Of a DNA stretch of 64,000 nt, positions 1-12,095 are shown in pieces; the first letter of the stretch is position 1; every line of letters begins with the position of its first letter. The notes beneath the pieces are model-generated. The model had not been told where the DNA came from. It made no database searches and saw only the letters and a program-made list of their open reading frames with translations. The DNA comes from Tatumella sp. JGM118. GTDB lineage: Bacteria; Pseudomonadota; Gammaproteobacteria; Enterobacterales; Enterobacteriaceae. Where the stretch lies: contig NZ_JAERJR010000003.1 of NCBI RefSeq assembly GCF_018257515.1, positions 150,090 through 214,089 of the forward strand, written 5' to 3'. The position numbers were made by a program, and so were the translations under genes.

Positions 1-1529
1 TCCGCAACACCGGCCAGTTTGGCCAGACGCAGATCCGAGAACCCTTTACGTTTCAGCTGACGCAGGAAACCGGCCGTCAGGCCATTGAGTCCCTGGCGGG
101 CAACCTGCTCTTCCAGACGAACCAGCTCCTCAATCTGCACCAGGAACCAGCGGTCGATATTGGTCAGATTGAAAACGCCATCCACAGACATCCCCAGACG
201 GAAAGCATCGGCGATATACCAGATACGGTCGCTACCGGCATCTTTCAGTTCGCGGCGGATACGGGTCAGGGCTTCCGGGTCTTCAGCCTCGACTTTCGGG
301 TCAAATCCGCTGGCGCCGACTTCCAGGCCGCGCAGTGCTTTCTGCACAGATTCCTGGAACGTGCGGCCGATTGCCATGACTTCACCGACAGATTTCATCT
401 GGGTGGTCAGGCGATCATTACTGCCGGCGAATTTTTCGAAGTTAAAACGCGGGATCTTGGTTACAACATAGTCGATGGAAGGCTCGAAGGATGCCGGCGT
501 CAGTCCACCGGTAATATCATTCATCAGCTCATCCAGCGTATAACCTACGGCGAGTTTTGCGGCGATCTTCGCAATCGGGAAGCCTGTCGCTTTAGATGCC
601 AGGGCGGACGAACGCGATACCCTTGGGTTCATTTCGATAACAATCAGGCGACCATTTTCCGGGTTAACGGAGAACTGGACGTTAGAACCGCCGGTTTCCA
701 CACCGATTTCACGTAATACGGCCATCGAGGCATTACGCATGATCTGGTATTCTTTGTCGGTCAGCGTCTGTGCCGGTGCAACAGTGATGGAGTCACCGGT
801 ATGGATCCCCATGGCATCGAAGTTTTCGATGGAACAAACAATGATACAGTTATCATTTTTGTCACGGACCACTTCCATTTCATACTCTTTCCAGCCAATC
901 AGTGATTCATCAATCAGCAACTCATTGGTCGGGGAAAGATCCAGCCCGCGGGTACAGATCTCTTCAAACTCTTCCCGGTTATAGGCAATTCCGCCACCGG
1001 TGCCGCCCATAGTAAAGGAAGGACGGATGATGCAAGGGAAGCCAACATCATCAGCCACCTGAAATGCTTCTTCCATTGTGTGTGCGATACCGGAGCGCGC
1101 AGTATCCAGACCGATGCTTTTCATCGCTTTATCAAAACGACGACGATCTTCTGCTTTATCAATCGCATCGGCGGTTGCACCAATCATGGTGACGCCGAAC
1201 TCTTCCAGAACGCCTTGTCTTTCCAGTTCCAGAGCACAGTTCAGGGCAGTCTGCCCACCCATGGTCGGCAGGACAGCATCCGGACGCTCTTTTTCGATGA
1301 TTTTGCGCACAACTTCCCAGTTAATCGGCTCAATGTAAGTCGCATCGGCCATTTCCGGGTCGGTCATGATGGTTGCCGGGTTTGAGTTCACCAGAATAAC
1401 GCGGTAACCCTCTTCACGCAGAGCTTTACACGCCTGCGCACCGGAGTAGTCAAATTCACAGGCCTGACCAATAACAATCGGACCGGCACCCAGGATCAGG
1501 ATAGATTTTATGTCTGTACGTTTTGGCAT
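1..1529 (-). CDS. carB: Carbamoyl-phosphate synthase large subunit (partial, N-terminal half)
   Basis: The reading frame runs off the left edge, so only about the first 509 codons are present of a protein that is usually near 1,073 residues. It opens with [20 protein letters not shown], the typical CarB start. The first ATP-grasp (carboxyphosphate) domain follows, with the glycine-rich MGGTGGG loop and the [18 protein letters not shown] segment. CarB uses ammonia from CarA, bicarbonate and two ATP to make carbamoyl phosphate for arginine and pyrimidine synthesis. It starts 14 bases after the carA stop, so the two are one transcript. I see no frameshift in the visible part. Confidence 0.97.
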   Translation of the reverse strand, partial: MPKRTDIKSILILGAGPIVIGQACEFDYSGAQACKALREEGYRVILVNSNPATIMTDPEMADATYIEPINWEVVRKIIEKERPDAVLPTMGGQTALNCALELERQGVLEEFGVTMIGATADAIDKAEDRRRFDKAMKSIGLDTARSGIAHTMEEAFQVADDVGFPCIIRPSFTMGGTGGGIAYNREEFEEICTRGLDLSPTNELLIDESLIGWKEYEMEVVRDKNDNCIIVCSIENFDAMGIHTGDSITVAPAQTLTDKEYQIMRNASMAVLREIGVETGGSNVQFSVNPENGRLIVIEMNPRVSRSSALASKATGFPIAKIAAKLAVGYTLDELMNDITGGLTPASFEPSIDYVVTKIPRFNFEKFAGSNDRLTTQMKSVGEVMAIGRTFQESVQKALRGLEVGASGFDPKVEAEDPEALTRIRRELKDAGSDRIWYIADAFRLGMSVDGVFNLTNIDRWFLVQIEELVRLEEQVARQGLNGLTAGFLRQLKRKGFSDLRLAKLAGVA

Positions 1530-1543
1530 TGATTAGCTCCTGA

Positions 1544-2692
1544 TTACCGGGTTTCTGAACGGTAGGTATTGATTAACTCGATAAAGTGGTCGAACAGTGG
1601 CGCTGCATCATGCGGCCCCGGGCTCGCTTCCGGATGTCCCTGGAAGCTGAATGCAGGCTTGTCGGTACGATGGATACCTTGCACGGTATGGTCAAACAGT
1701 GACGTATGAGTGACGCGCAAGCATTCCGGCAGGCCCTCTTTATCGACAGCAAAGCCATGGTTCTGCGCGGTGATCATCACCACATCACGGTCAAGATCTT
1801 TGACCGGATGGTTCCCGCCGTGGTGTCCCAGCTTCATTTTTACGGTTGACGCGCCGCTTGCCAGAGCGAGCAACTGGTGACCCAGACAGATACCAAATAC
1901 CGGAATGTCGGTGGTCAGGAAGGTTTTAATCGCGCTGATGGCATAATCACACGGCTCCGGGTCACCCGGTCCGTTAGACAGGAAAATCCCGTCCGGTGCC
2001 ATCTTCAGGACTTCCTCCGCAGGGGTCTGAGCCGGAACCACGGTCAGGCGGCATCCACGGTCGGTCAGCATACGCAGGATATTACTCTTCGCACCAAAGT
2101 CATAGGCCACCACGTGGTATGGCAGTTCGCTTTCCTCTTTTGGCGCAGGCAGTTCATCACTCAGCGTCCAGCTTCCCTGTGTCCAGGAGTAGCTTTTCTG
2201 CGTGGTGACTTCTTTCGCTAAATCCATCCCTTTCAGTCCCGGGAAGGCTTTCGCCTGCGCTAAGGCCGCAGCCACATCCGGCGCGTTCCCGGCAATGATA
2301 CAGCCATTCTGAGCCCCTTTTTCGCGCAGCAGGCGGGTCAGTTTACGGGTATCAATGTCGGCGATAGCAACGATGTTATGGCGTGAGAGATAAGCAGAGA
2401 GGTCTTCTTTACTACGGTAATTGCTGGTGATCAGCGGTAAATCGCGGATGACGAGGCCCTGAGCATGAACGTGAGATGACTCTTCATCAGCGGGGTTAGT
2501 ACCAACATTACCAATATGGGGATAAGTAAGAGTGACAATCTGGCGGGAATAGGAAGGATCAGTAAGAATTTCTTGATAGCCGGTCATTGATGTGTTGAAA
2601 ACGACTTCTCCGACTGCCGACCCGCTTGCGCCTATGGACCGGCCATGGAATTCGGTTCCGTCTTCCAGAACCAGGATTGCTGACTTAATCAA
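1544..2692 (-). CDS. carA: Carbamoyl-phosphate synthase small (glutaminase) subunit
   Basis: CarA hydrolyses glutamine and channels ammonia to CarB. I place the start at a TTG codon (first residues [18 protein letters not shown], read as Met). A strong Shine-Dalgarno run (GGAGGAAG) lies just upstream, and this start gives 382 residues, the E. coli length; E. coli carA also starts with TTG. An in-frame ATG nine codons earlier would bury the ribosome site. The C-terminal class I glutamine amidotransferase domain carries the nucleophile motif [14 protein letters not shown] and the catalytic His/Glu region [13 protein letters not shown]. Expression is probably controlled by arginine through the ARG boxes directly upstream and by pyrimidines at the distal promoter. 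Confidence 0.97.
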   Translation of the reverse strand: MIKSAILVLEDGTEFHGRSIGASGSAVGEVVFNTSMTGYQEILTDPSYSRQIVTLTYPHIGNVGTNPADEESSHVHAQGLVIRDLPLITSNYRSKEDLSAYLSRHNIVAIADIDTRKLTRLLREKGAQNGCIIAGNAPDVAAALAQAKAFPGLKGMDLAKEVTTQKSYSWTQGSWTLSDELPAPKEESELPYHVVAYDFGAKSNILRMLTDRGCRLTVVPAQTPAEEVLKMAPDGIFLSNGPGDPEPCDYAISAIKTFLTTDIPVFGICLGHQLLALASGASTVKMKLGHHGGNHPVKDLDRDVVMITAQNHGFAVDKEGLPECLRVTHTSLFDHTVQGIHRTDKPAFSFQGHPEASPGPHDAAPLFDHFIELINTYRSETR

Positions 2693-2704
2693 AACTTCCT
2701 CCGG

Positions 2705-2741
2705 GGAATAAATAGTCACTATACCTGCATATTAATTCATA
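2705..2741 (-). promoter_or_regulatory. Two ARG boxes (ArgR operator) before carA
   Basis: On the minus strand TATGAATTAATATGCA (2726-2741) is nearly identical to the upstream ARG box that I recall at E. coli carAB P2. A second, more degenerate half-match, GTGACTATTTATTCCC, lies about 20 bases closer to carA. Their spacing and place match the arginine-repressed P2 promoter of carAB. The call rests on sequence resemblance only. Confidence 0.75.
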
Positions 2742-2800
2742 AGTGTCGCCTGAATCAATCCAAAAAACGCTGAATACTCGATTTTCGGCAAATTGGGCGC

Positions 2801-2829
2801 ATTCTAATGAGCAGCTTTGCTTATGTCCA
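2801..2829 (-). promoter_or_regulatory. Upstream carAB promoter (P1-like)
   Basis: On the minus strand TGGACA (2824-2829) and TAGAAT (2801-2806) are separated by exactly 17 bases; each differs from the sigma-70 consensus at one position. The position, about 100 bases upstream of the ARG boxes, matches the pyrimidine- and purine-sensitive P1 of E. coli carAB. The rest of the interval up to dapB (2830-3147) is AT-rich with homopolymer runs, and I see no gene in it. Confidence 0.7.
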
Positions 2830-3147
2830 GTCTGAAAGCGGATAAAGTTGTTTTTTTTACGCCATTGGGAGTAAAAACTACAAAACAGCGATAAAAAGGC
2901 ACGTATGGAGGGTAGATAAAACGATTGCCTGAAGAAATGTATCCCGGGAGAGAGAATTACGGTGAAGATGTGTACAGAAAGGTATCTGACGCAAAAAAAA
3001 CGGCGATAAAAATAACAATAACCACAGGTAAAGCACCGTTTAAACAAAAAAACAGACCAAATGGTCAATTTTCACAAACACAAGGGGATGCAAATAAAAT
3101 CCCCTTTATAATCATTTAATTAAACTATGAATACTGAACGAAAAATA

Positions 3148-3969
<822 letters not shown>

Positions 3970-4145
3970 TCATTCCTGTACACATGCATGCGGAGTCAGG
4001 GTAACCAGCCACCAGAGCCAGTACCAGCAAAAAAAAATATCATTAGAATTTCAGGTTTCACCGATAATCTTATCAGTAAAATCAATAGGGAGTGAATAGC
4101 GGTGCCCGACAGGACGCCGGTGACGCACGGGACAGAAATGCGGGG

Positions 4146-4176
4146 CCCGTAGCCAGCCTGAGCAGACGGCTACGGG
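4146..4176 (-). terminator. Hairpin after ispH, possible terminator
   Basis: CCCGTAGCC and GGCTACGGG form a perfect 9-bp inverted repeat with a 13-base loop, just downstream of the ispH stop. There is no U tract on the minus strand, so intrinsic termination is doubtful. It may instead be a 3'-end protecting or Rho-stop structure for the ribF-to-ispH transcript. Confidence 0.45.
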
Positions 4177-4186
4177 ATAAGACAGA

Positions 4187-5140
4187 TTATTCGACTTCTT
4201 TGACTTCCACACGAAGTTCCTTAGGAACCTCGAACACGATATTTTCTTCACGACCAATTAATTCGATAGCGGCGTCACCGCCCAGCTCACGCAGACGGCT
4301 AATCACCTGCTGTACCAGGATATCCGGAGCCGACGCTCCGGCAGTGACACCAATACAAGCCGCGTCTTTCAGCCAGCTTTCGCTGATATCTTCTGCGGAG
4401 TCGATCAGCCACGCCTGCTTACCGGCCCGGCGGGCAAGTTCAGCCAGCCGATTCGAGTTTGAAGAGTTACGCGAACCCACCACCAGAATCACATCGGCCT
4501 GCTGAGACAGCGTACGAACCGCTTCCTGGCGATTGGTGGTCGCATAGCAGATATCATCTTTACGTGGCCCGATAATCGCCGGAAAACGCTGACGCAGCGC
4601 ATCGATGATCTCAGAAGTGTCATCCACCGACAGCGTGGTCTGAGTCATAAAACTCAGGTTTGACTCATCTTTAATCTTCAGTCTGAACACATCTTCCGGG
4701 CATTCCACCAGATACATGCCACCTTCAGGATTATTATACTGCCCCATCGTGCCTTCCACTTCCGGGTGACCGGCATGACCGATAAGGATCGCTTCCACGC
4801 CCTTACGGCTGGCCCGGGCGACTTCCATATGCACCTTGGTGACCAGCGGACAGGTGGCATCGAACAGCATGGTCAGTGAGCGGGCACGGGCTTCAGCCCT
4901 GACAGCCTGCGACACCCCATGGGCCGAAAAGATCAGGATCGCTCCGTCAGGGACTTCACTGATTTCTTCGATAAAAATCGCCCCACGGTCGCGTAAACTT
5001 TCGACCACATAACGGTTATGCACGACCTCATGGCGGACATAGATAGGTGCGCCGTACATTTCCAGCGCACGCTCCACTATACTGATAGCGCGGTCTACAC
5101 CGGCACAAAAACCACGGGGATTAGCGAGCAGAATCTGCAT
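4187..5140 (-). CDS. ispH: 4-hydroxy-3-methylbut-2-enyl diphosphate reductase
   Basis: IspH carries out the last step of the MEP isoprenoid pathway, reducing HMBPP to IPP and DMAPP on an iron-sulfur cluster. Cluster ligands are visible at Cys12 ([10 protein letters not shown]), Cys97 ([10 protein letters not shown]) and a third Cys near 198 ([12 protein letters not shown]). The chosen start ([10 protein letters not shown]) gives 317 residues and has GGAG seven bases upstream; an ATG two codons earlier sits too close to that site. The gene overlaps the end of fkpB by 20 bases, which indicates translational coupling. One extra residue before the second cysteine relative to E. coli is harmless. 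Confidence 0.96.
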   Translation of the reverse strand: MQILLANPRGFCAGVDRAISIVERALEMYGAPIYVRHEVVHNRYVVESLRDRGAIFIEEISEVPDGAILIFSAHGVSQAVRAEARARSLTMLFDATCPLVTKVHMEVARASRKGVEAILIGHAGHPEVEGTMGQYNNPEGGMYLVECPEDVFRLKIKDESNLSFMTQTTLSVDDTSEIIDALRQRFPAIIGPRKDDICYATTNRQEAVRTLSQQADVILVVGSRNSSNSNRLAELARRAGKQAWLIDSAEDISESWLKDAACIGVTAGASAPDILVQQVISRLRELGGDAAIELIGREENIVFEVPKELRVEVKEVE

Positions 5141-5591
5141 TTTCATTCTCCAGGACCGGATCAACTTCCAGCACTTCCACAGCAAACGTCACCGTCTGCC
5201 CGGCCAGCGGATGATTAAAATCTACCGTCACCGAATCACCGGAAACGTCACGGATAATACCAGGCATCTCACTGCCATCGATGGCGGTGAACAACATTAT
5301 GGTTCCTGTCTCCGGTTCAGCCGCGCCGGCGAAGTCCCGGCGCGAGAAGTACTGAATCAGATCAGGGTTGGCCGGGCCAAACGCATCCTCAGGCGTCAGG
5401 GTAAACTGCCGGGTTTCCCCGGCAGTCATACCGGATAGAGCCTGACCGAAAGCCGGCGACAGGCTACCATCGCCTAAGCGAAACAAGGCAGGCTTACCAT
5501 TGGCCCGGGTCGACTCTGCCAGTGAGCCATCTTCCAGAGTGAGGGTAAAATGCACTAACAGTGAACTGTCGTGCTGTACCTGATAACTCAT
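5121..5591 (-). CDS. fkpB: FKBP-type peptidyl-prolyl isomerase (SlpA-like)
   Basis: A cytoplasmic two-domain FKBP/SlyD-like isomerase. The FKBP fold ([20 protein letters not shown], residues 13-32) is followed by the inserted-flap region typical of SlpA ([20 protein letters not shown]). It ends with the conserved [23 protein letters not shown]. At 156 residues it is slightly longer than E. coli FkpB (149), through a short C-terminal tail. It sits between lspA and ispH with almost no spacing, as in other Enterobacterales, and is probably co-transcribed. Its physiological substrate is not known. Confidence 0.94.
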   Translation of the reverse strand: MSYQVQHDSSLLVHFTLTLEDGSLAESTRANGKPALFRLGDGSLSPAFGQALSGMTAGETRQFTLTPEDAFGPANPDLIQYFSRRDFAGAAEPETGTIMLFTAIDGSEMPGIIRDVSGDSVTVDFNHPLAGQTVTFAVEVLEVDPVLENENADSAR

Positions 5592-5594
5592 GGC

Positions 5595-6095
5595 TTACCC
5601 TTTGTCCGTTTTGCGGGAGGACGCGATAAACCCTTCCAGGATCACCAACGCGGCCCCGATACAGATCCCACAATCCGCAATATTAAAGGTCGCAAAATGC
5701 CAGTCACCGACATAGAAATCGATAAAATCGACCACAAAACCATGCCAGAAACGATCCAGTAAATTGCCCAGCGCACCGCCGATGATCATCGCATAGGCGA
5801 TATTCGTCAGACGCTGACTGGCGCGATTACGGTACATCATCACCACCAGTGCGATAGCGATGGCTATCGCGATACCGGCAAAGAACCAGCGCTGCCAGCC
5901 GCCCTTATCGGCCAGAAAACTAAAGGCCGCCCCGTAATTATGGGCATAAAACAGATTAAGTGAAGGGAGCAGGGCCCGGGTTTCATGCAATTGCATGTGG
6001 GCCATAATCCACTGTTTGCTGGCGAAGTCTGCGACTATCACCAGCACCATAACCCACAACCAGCGCAGGCCGGTTGAACATAACGATTTACTCAT
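5595..6095 (-). CDS. lspA: Prolipoprotein signal peptidase (signal peptidase II)
   Basis: LspA is an inner-membrane aspartyl protease that cleaves diacylglyceryl-modified lipoprotein signal peptides. The 166-residue protein has four hydrophobic segments. The two catalytic aspartates lie in [21 protein letters not shown] (Asp123 and Asp141). The conserved NYGAAFSFL motif is at about residues 53-61. Start and ileS stop overlap as TGATG, so translation is coupled to ileS. Confidence 0.97.
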   Translation of the reverse strand: MSKSLCSTGLRWLWVMVLVIVADFASKQWIMAHMQLHETRALLPSLNLFYAHNYGAAFSFLADKGGWQRWFFAGIAIAIAIALVVMMYRNRASQRLTNIAYAMIIGGALGNLLDRFWHGFVVDFIDFYVGDWHFATFNIADCGICIGAALVILEGFIASSRKTDKG

Positions 6096-8911
6096 CAGGC
6101 AAACTTACGCTCTTCACCTTCACCGGAGACGTTGGTGTAGCAGCGTCCACAGATTTCAGCATGTTCAGGGTTCTGACCCACATCCGTCGTGTAATGCCAG
6201 CAACGCGGGCATTTCTCACCATCGGCTTTAGTCAGAGTGATTTTCAGACCTTTCAGGTGTTCGCTCTGCACCGCATCTGCCGGCGCAGCGTCCAGTGGCG
6301 CGACCTTAACGGCCGAGGTCAGTAACACAAAACGCAGTTCATCGCCGAGCGCTGTCAGTTTTTCTGACAGTGCCGCATCGGCATACAGAGTCACGGACGC
6401 TTCCAGCGCGCCACCGACACGTTTATCCGAACGCGCCTGCTCAATAACCTTGTTCACTTCACCACGAACTTTAAGCAGTTGTTCCCAGTACGAGTCATTC
6501 AGTGTTTCGTTCTCAGGCAGGCCAAACAGCCCCTGATACCATTCCCCGGTGAACACGTACTGATCACGTTGCCCGGATAAATGTCCCCAGATTTCATCGG
6601 CAGTGAACGACATAATCGGTGCCATCCAGCGAACCAGTGCTTCAGCAATATGCCACAGCGCGGTCTGACAACTGCGACGAGCCACACTGTCAGCTTTCGC
6701 CGTGTACTGACGGTCTTTAATCACATCCAGGTAGAACGATCCCATTTCCACAGAACAGAACTGCATCAGACGCTGAACCACTTCATGGAAATCATAGTTT
6801 TCGTAAGAGGCCACAATATCCTGCTGTGCGGCCAGCGCACGGCCCACCGCCCAGCGGTCAACCACGACCATCTCTTCCGGCGCCACCTGATCCGTCTCCG
6901 GATTAAAGCCATTCAGGTTAGCCAGCAGGAAACGGGCTGTATTACGGATACGACGGTAAGCATCCGCCGAACGTTTCAGGATCTCATCCGAAACGGCCAT
7001 TTCCCCGGAATAGTCGGTTGAAGCCACCCACAGACGTAAAATATCGGCACCCAGTTTGTTCATCACATCCTGAGGACTCACGGTATTACCGATAGACTTC
7101 GACATCTTACGACCCTGACCATCGACGGTAAATCCGTGGGTCAGCACCTGACGGTAAGGGGCTTTGTTTTTAATCGCCGTCGAGATCATCAGCGATGACA
7201 TAAACCAGCCACGGTGCTGGTCGGAGCCTTCCAGGTAGATATCTGCGCTATGCCCGTTAAATTCCGGACGCACATCGACCACTGAACAGCTGGTAGATCC
7301 GGAGTCAAACCAGACATCCAGCGTATCCGGGACCTTGGTGTAGTTGTCCGCGTCTGCACCCAGCAGTTCTTTCGCGTCCAGATCCCACCACGCCTGAATA
7401 CCTTCCTGCTCAACCCGCAGAGCAACCTGTTCCATCAGGTTAAGGGTATCCGGATGCAGCTCTTCGGTCTGGTTGTGAACAAACAGAGCCATCGGCACGC
7501 CCCAGGTACGCTGACGCGAGATACACCAGTCCGGACGATTAGCCACCATCGATTCAATACGTGCCTGACCCCAGTCCGGGATCCACTGCACGCCTCTAAT
7601 TTCTTTCAGCGACTGCGCACGTAAGCCTTTCTGATCCATGCTGATAAACCACTGCGGGGTCGCACGGAAAATGATTGGGGTTTTATGACGCCAGCAGTGC
7701 GGATAACTGTGGTGCAGTTTTTCCAGGTGCAGTAACGCGCCTTTTTCGCGCAGCAGATCGGCGATCATTTCGTTGGCTTTGAAGACGTTTACGCCATCCA
7801 GCTCGGGGTAAGTGCCTGGTAAGTAGCATCCATCCGGACCGACCGGGTTAGCCGCTTCAATACCGTATTTTTGCCCGATGACATAGTCATCCGGACCGTG
7901 GCCCGGGGCAGTATGGACAGCACCGGTACCGGCATCCAGAGTGACATGGTCGCCCAGCAGAACAGGGACATCAAAGGCCAGGAACGGATGCGCGAAGCGT
8001 AACATTTCCAGCGCGCTGCCTTTACATTCACCCAGTACCTGCCATTCGGTAATACCGGCACGCTTCATCACACTGTCGACCAGATCTTTCGCCAGGATCA
8101 GTGCTCTCTCTTCCGTCCGGATGAGCTGGTAGTCAAATTCCGGGTTGACCGAGATGGCCCGGTTTGACGGCATCGTCCAGGGGGTGGTGGTCCAGATCAC
8201 CAGCGACACCGGCGTTGACGGAGTGACTGCGGAGAACGCGGCGGCGACTGTCTCCGGCTGCGTGGCGTTGAACATGACATCGATAGACAGGGATGTCTTG
8301 TCATAATATTCCACTTCAGCTTCCGCCAATGCAGAACGACAATCCAGGCACCAGTGAACCGGCTTGGCCCCTTTATGCAGGTGACCATTACCGATGATAC
8401 GACCTAATGCGCGGATGATATTCGCTTCGGTGTTGAAGTCCATCGTCAGGTACGGGCGATCCCAGTCACCCAGTACGCCCAGACGGATAAAGTCTTTTTT
8501 CTGCCCTTCCACCTGCTCTGCGGCATACTGACGACACGCGGCACGGAATTCTGCGGCAGACACTTTTTCGCCAGGCTTGCCGATCATTTGTTCGACTTTA
8601 TGCTCAATCGGTAATCCGTGGCAGTCCCAGCCGGGGATATAAGGCGCGTCAAATCCGGACAGACCTTTAGATTTAACAATAATATCTTTCAGAATCTTGT
8701 TAACTGAGTGACCGATATGAATGTTGCCGTTGGCGTACGGAGGGCCATCATGCAGGATAAATGTTTTTTTGCCTTTTTTAGCCGCGCGGATCGCACCGTA
8801 CAGGTTATCGGTGGTCCAGCGCTGCAACATCGCAGGTTCCCGTTTGGCTAAGTCGCCACGCATCGGGAAGCCTGTTTCCGGCAAGTTCAGGGTAGATTTA
8901 TAGTCACTCAT
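6095..8911 (-). CDS. ileS: Isoleucyl-tRNA synthetase
   Basis: This class I aminoacyl-tRNA synthetase charges tRNA-Ile and edits valine. It is 938 residues, the same length as E. coli IleS. The HIGH signature lies at 65-68 (NGNIHIGHS) and KMSKS near 602 ([10 protein letters not shown]). The CP1 editing insertion ([11 protein letters not shown]) lies between them. The C-terminal zinc site is present ([11 protein letters not shown] and [10 protein letters not shown]). It lies between ribF (27-base gap) and lspA (one-base overlap) in the usual ribF-ileS-lspA-fkpB-ispH order. Confidence 0.98.
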   Translation of the reverse strand: MSDYKSTLNLPETGFPMRGDLAKREPAMLQRWTTDNLYGAIRAAKKGKKTFILHDGPPYANGNIHIGHSVNKILKDIIVKSKGLSGFDAPYIPGWDCHGLPIEHKVEQMIGKPGEKVSAAEFRAACRQYAAEQVEGQKKDFIRLGVLGDWDRPYLTMDFNTEANIIRALGRIIGNGHLHKGAKPVHWCLDCRSALAEAEVEYYDKTSLSIDVMFNATQPETVAAAFSAVTPSTPVSLVIWTTTPWTMPSNRAISVNPEFDYQLIRTEERALILAKDLVDSVMKRAGITEWQVLGECKGSALEMLRFAHPFLAFDVPVLLGDHVTLDAGTGAVHTAPGHGPDDYVIGQKYGIEAANPVGPDGCYLPGTYPELDGVNVFKANEMIADLLREKGALLHLEKLHHSYPHCWRHKTPIIFRATPQWFISMDQKGLRAQSLKEIRGVQWIPDWGQARIESMVANRPDWCISRQRTWGVPMALFVHNQTEELHPDTLNLMEQVALRVEQEGIQAWWDLDAKELLGADADNYTKVPDTLDVWFDSGSTSCSVVDVRPEFNGHSADIYLEGSDQHRGWFMSSLMISTAIKNKAPYRQVLTHGFTVDGQGRKMSKSIGNTVSPQDVMNKLGADILRLWVASTDYSGEMAVSDEILKRSADAYRRIRNTARFLLANLNGFNPETDQVAPEEMVVVDRWAVGRALAAQQDIVASYENYDFHEVVQRLMQFCSVEMGSFYLDVIKDRQYTAKADSVARRSCQTALWHIAEALVRWMAPIMSFTADEIWGHLSGQRDQYVFTGEWYQGLFGLPENETLNDSYWEQLLKVRGEVNKVIEQARSDKRVGGALEASVTLYADAALSEKLTALGDELRFVLLTSAVKVAPLDAAPADAVQSEHLKGLKITLTKADGEKCPRCWHYTTDVGQNPEHAEICGRCYTNVSGEGEERKFA

Positions 8912-8938
8912 CAGATTCTCGGTTCCATATTTCGGTGA

Positions 8939-9877
8939 TTACACCGTTGCTTTTAGCCCAAAAAATTCGCGGGCCGTCACCACATCTTTGGCAATTTGCG
9001 CTTTTAATTCATCAAGAGAGGCAAATCGTTGCTCATTGCGTATTTTATGCCGCAATACCACAGAGATATGGCGGCCATATAAATTCATACTGACGTCCAG
9101 CAGGTTCACTTCCAGCTGCTGTCGTATACCTTTCACCGTCGGTCGTGTGCCGATATTAGCCACACCGTAGTACGGTTTTTCTGCAATCCCCAGCACCTCT
9201 ACGGCATACACACCGGTGACCGGTGAGACCGCACGTCGCAGGGGAATATTGGCCGTCGGGAATCCCAGCGTTCTGCCCAGCGCATCGCCATGAACCACCC
9301 GGCCGCTGATGGCATAAGGCCGTCCCAGTAACCGTTCTGCCCCCGCAAGGTCATCGTCTGCCAGCGCCTGGCGGACCCGGGTGCTACTGATTCGGGTCCC
9401 CTGCTCACAAAAGGTTCGGGTATTCACCACATCAAAGTGGTAACGGCGCCCGGCGTTCTGTAATAACAGGAAATCACCTTCACGACCAGCGCCGAACCGG
9501 AAGTCATCACCGACCGCCAGAAAGCGGACATCCAGCTTATCCACCAGGATATCATGGATGAAATCGCCGGCATTCAGTGCGGCAAAGTCGCTATCGAAGC
9601 GCACGCAGAGCACGGTGTCCACCCCGGCCGCGGCCAGATAGGTCACTTTTTCCCGCAGACGCGTCAGGCGGGGCGGCACATTACCGCCGGTGAAAAACTC
9701 GCGAGGTTGCGGTTCAAATAACATCACCACCACCGGCAGCTGTCGCCTTCTGCCTTCTTCACAAAGCTGTTTCAGCAATGCCTGATGCCCGCGATGCACA
9801 CCGTCAAAATTACCAATAGTCAAAACGCAGCCACGATGCTGCTTTGTGAGATTATGTAAACCGCGGATAAACTTCAT
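8939..9877 (-). CDS. ribF: Bifunctional riboflavin kinase / FMN adenylyltransferase
   Basis: RibF phosphorylates riboflavin to FMN and adenylates FMN to FAD. The N-terminal adenylyltransferase domain begins with TIGNFDGVHRGHQALL (residues 21-36), a nucleotidyltransferase motif with two histidines. The C-terminal riboflavin kinase domain carries GRVVHGDALGRTLGFPTANI and the later GVANIGTRPTV. Length (312) matches E. coli (313). It is the first gene of the leftward ileS-lspA-ispH cluster and is divergent from rpsT. Confidence 0.97.
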   Translation of the reverse strand: MKFIRGLHNLTKQHRGCVLTIGNFDGVHRGHQALLKQLCEEGRRRQLPVVVMLFEPQPREFFTGGNVPPRLTRLREKVTYLAAAGVDTVLCVRFDSDFAALNAGDFIHDILVDKLDVRFLAVGDDFRFGAGREGDFLLLQNAGRRYHFDVVNTRTFCEQGTRISSTRVRQALADDDLAGAERLLGRPYAISGRVVHGDALGRTLGFPTANIPLRRAVSPVTGVYAVEVLGIAEKPYYGVANIGTRPTVKGIRQQLEVNLLDVSMNLYGRHISVVLRHKIRNEQRFASLDELKAQIAKDVVTAREFFGLKATV

Positions 9878-10119
9878 GGCTGACTCAAATCGCTGGAAAT
9901 CGCCGGATTATACCCTTTACAGCGTACAAAATTAACCCGTTAGCGTAGCCTTTCGTCGCTTCTTTGCTGCTTTTCCTCATGTTTCTTCCCTGCCGGGCAA
10001 AATCCCGACAATTTTGTTGCGAAAAGCTGTATTCAACACAAGGAAGCTGGTAGAATCTTGCGCCATCAATTACGTAACCGGGTGTTGTTTTTTAAACGAC
10101 GCTTATTTGCACAAATCCA

Positions 10120-10148
10120 TTGACAAGAGAAGGCGCAAAAGGCATAGT
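10120..10148 (+). promoter_or_regulatory. rpsT promoter (P2-like)
   Basis: A perfect TTGACA (10120-10125) is followed after 17 bases by CATAGT (10143-10148). The predicted transcript starts about 40 bases before the rpsT start codon. A second -10-like hexamer, TAGAAT at 10051-10056, has only a poor -35 and may be the upstream P1. E. coli rpsT likewise has two tandem promoters. The remaining ribF-rpsT interval (9878-10050) shows nothing else that I can assign. Confidence 0.75.
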
Positions 10149-10174
10149 CCTCGGCCTTTGATTTGTCCATATAG

Positions 10175-10459
<285 letters not shown>

Positions 10460-10486
10460 TCGCTGATTTGTTGTTGCTTTGAAAAG

Positions 10487-10509
10487 AACCGGCTCAGGCC
10501 GGTTTTTTT
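10487..10509 (+). terminator. rpsT intrinsic terminator
   Basis: AACCGGC, loop TCAG, GCCGGTT, then a run of T. It starts 27 bases after the rpsT stop. Confidence 0.93.
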
Positions 10510-10777
10510 ATGTCCGTTATTCCTGCTTCCCCTCCCTGCCGTGATTTTTACCCCCGGGTCTTCTGTTACCACTGAGACAAACTGCCACGCCGGTCTTTAA
10601 CCCGCATAAATCATCCCTGAGCGCTTTGTTGCATTACGGGATTAACGTACCTGGCAATATCACCGTGAACGGTGCAGGGAACGATTCACAGCACCTCACC
10701 GGTATCTTCACACGCAATGCCGCCAGGCTGGCTCTCTGACCCCCGCAGCCTGACGGTTCACTGAAAACGGCCCGCGA
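10510..10777. other. Non-coding interval where nhaR would be expected
   Basis: In E. coli nhaR (the LysR-type activator of nhaA) lies between nhaA and rpsT. Here only about 270 bases remain and no frame resembles a LysR protein. I see no promoter or repeat that I can support. Confidence 0.6.
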
Positions 10778-11938
10778 TTATGGCAAGGTATACCGGCGGC
10801 GCAGTAACAAATACCCGGCAACCGCAGAAAGTACCGAACCGCCCAGAATACCCAGTTTGGCCTCATTGACCAGCGAGGCCGCCTCCTGACCATACGCCAG
10901 AGAAGCAATAAAGATAGACATCGTGAAGCCAATCCCACACAACACCCCGATGGCCGCGATATCCCTGATCCCGGTATTTTCCGGTAACCGGGTTAATCCC
11001 AGGCGGAGACTTAGCCAGCACGCCACCGTGATGCCCAATGGCTTTCCAATCAGCAAACCGGCAATAATCCCCGACGGCAATGAAGAAAAGGCCTGAGTAA
11101 GCGAAATATCACCCACCACTACTCCGGCATTGGCGAACGCAAATAACGGCAATACCAGCCAGCGGACCCAGGGCTCCAGAGAGTGGGTTAAACGGGGTGC
11201 AGCCGCCGTCTCAGATAATCCTTTCACCGGCATCATCAGGCCGAGAACCACACCGGCAATCGTGGCATGAATCCCGGACTGCAGTACGGCAACCCATAAC
11301 ACGGCCCCGACCAGCAGATAAGGGAGCCGTGAGGATACCTTCGCTCTGTTCATCAGTGCTAATACGGCCACCGCCGCTACGACCAGCGCCATCGCGCCCC
11401 AGGCGATATGGCTGCTGTAAAATATCGCGATAATCACGATCGCGCCCAGATCATCAATCACCGCCAATGCCATCAGAAAAACTTTTAATACCGGCGGCAC
11501 ACGGCTGCCCAGCAAGGCAAGGATCCCTAATGCAAAAGCAATATCTGTCGCCGTCGGAATCGCCCATCCATCGCGGATATCGGGGTGAGAGGCATTAAAT
11601 GCCAGGAAAATCAGGGCGGGGGCAATCATGCCTCCGAGGGCCGCGATCAGCGGAAAAAGGGCTTGCTGTTTACTGGCCAGCGCCCCTGTCACCAGTTCCC
11701 GCTTTACTTCTAATCCGACCAGCAGGAAAAACAGCGCCATCAGGGCATCATTGATCCAGAAAAGAATGTCGTGCGGATGCTCACCGCTGCTCGGTCCCGT
11801 CGGCGTATAATGCAGGAAACGCTGATAGCCTTCCGCACTCCAGCCGGTATTGGCCAGTATTAACGCCAGTCCGGCAGCGATAATCAGTATCACGCCGCCC
11901 GCAGCTTCGCTTTTTATCCATTTATGCAGTACTGACAT
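10778..11938 (-). CDS. nhaA: Na+/H+ antiporter NhaA
   Basis: An inner-membrane antiporter exporting Na+ or Li+ in exchange for two protons. The 386-residue protein has about twelve hydrophobic segments. The transport aspartates are present: Asp132 in AIPTATDIAFALG and the pair Asp162-Asp163 in AVIDDLGAIVI. Length and start (MSVLHKWIKSEAAGG) match the family. The usual co-regulator gene nhaR is absent downstream, so control must come from elsewhere or is lost. Confidence 0.96.
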   Translation of the reverse strand: MSVLHKWIKSEAAGGVILIIAAGLALILANTGWSAEGYQRFLHYTPTGPSSGEHPHDILFWINDALMALFFLLVGLEVKRELVTGALASKQQALFPLIAALGGMIAPALIFLAFNASHPDIRDGWAIPTATDIAFALGILALLGSRVPPVLKVFLMALAVIDDLGAIVIIAIFYSSHIAWGAMALVVAAVAVLALMNRAKVSSRLPYLLVGAVLWVAVLQSGIHATIAGVVLGLMMPVKGLSETAAAPRLTHSLEPWVRWLVLPLFAFANAGVVVGDISLTQAFSSLPSGIIAGLLIGKPLGITVACWLSLRLGLTRLPENTGIRDIAAIGVLCGIGFTMSIFIASLAYGQEAASLVNEAKLGILGGSVLSAVAGYLLLRRRYTLP

Positions 11939-12041
11939 TCCGTAAGCATCCTCTCAGTGAATCTTAAGTCCGTATATCTTTACATGCCGGTAAAAATTTT
12001 AACATCGCATGACGCAACTCACCGGCACTTTCCGCCAGCAT

Positions 12042-12073
12042 AAAAAAAGCCAGCCCCAAGGGGGACTGGCTTC
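12042..12073 (-). terminator. dnaJ intrinsic terminator
   Basis: Read leftward, AAGCCAGTCCCC, a short loop, GGGGCTGGCTT with one bulged base, then a run of T. It lies about 20 bases after the dnaJ stop and ends the dnaK-dnaJ transcript. Confidence 0.9.
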
Positions 12074-12095
12074 AGTCTCTACCGGAACAGACCGG

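Noticed and set aside
2685-3068. 127-codon frame running from carA into its control region
   Set aside because: It overlaps the ARG boxes and promoter hexamers, and its composition is not protein-like.
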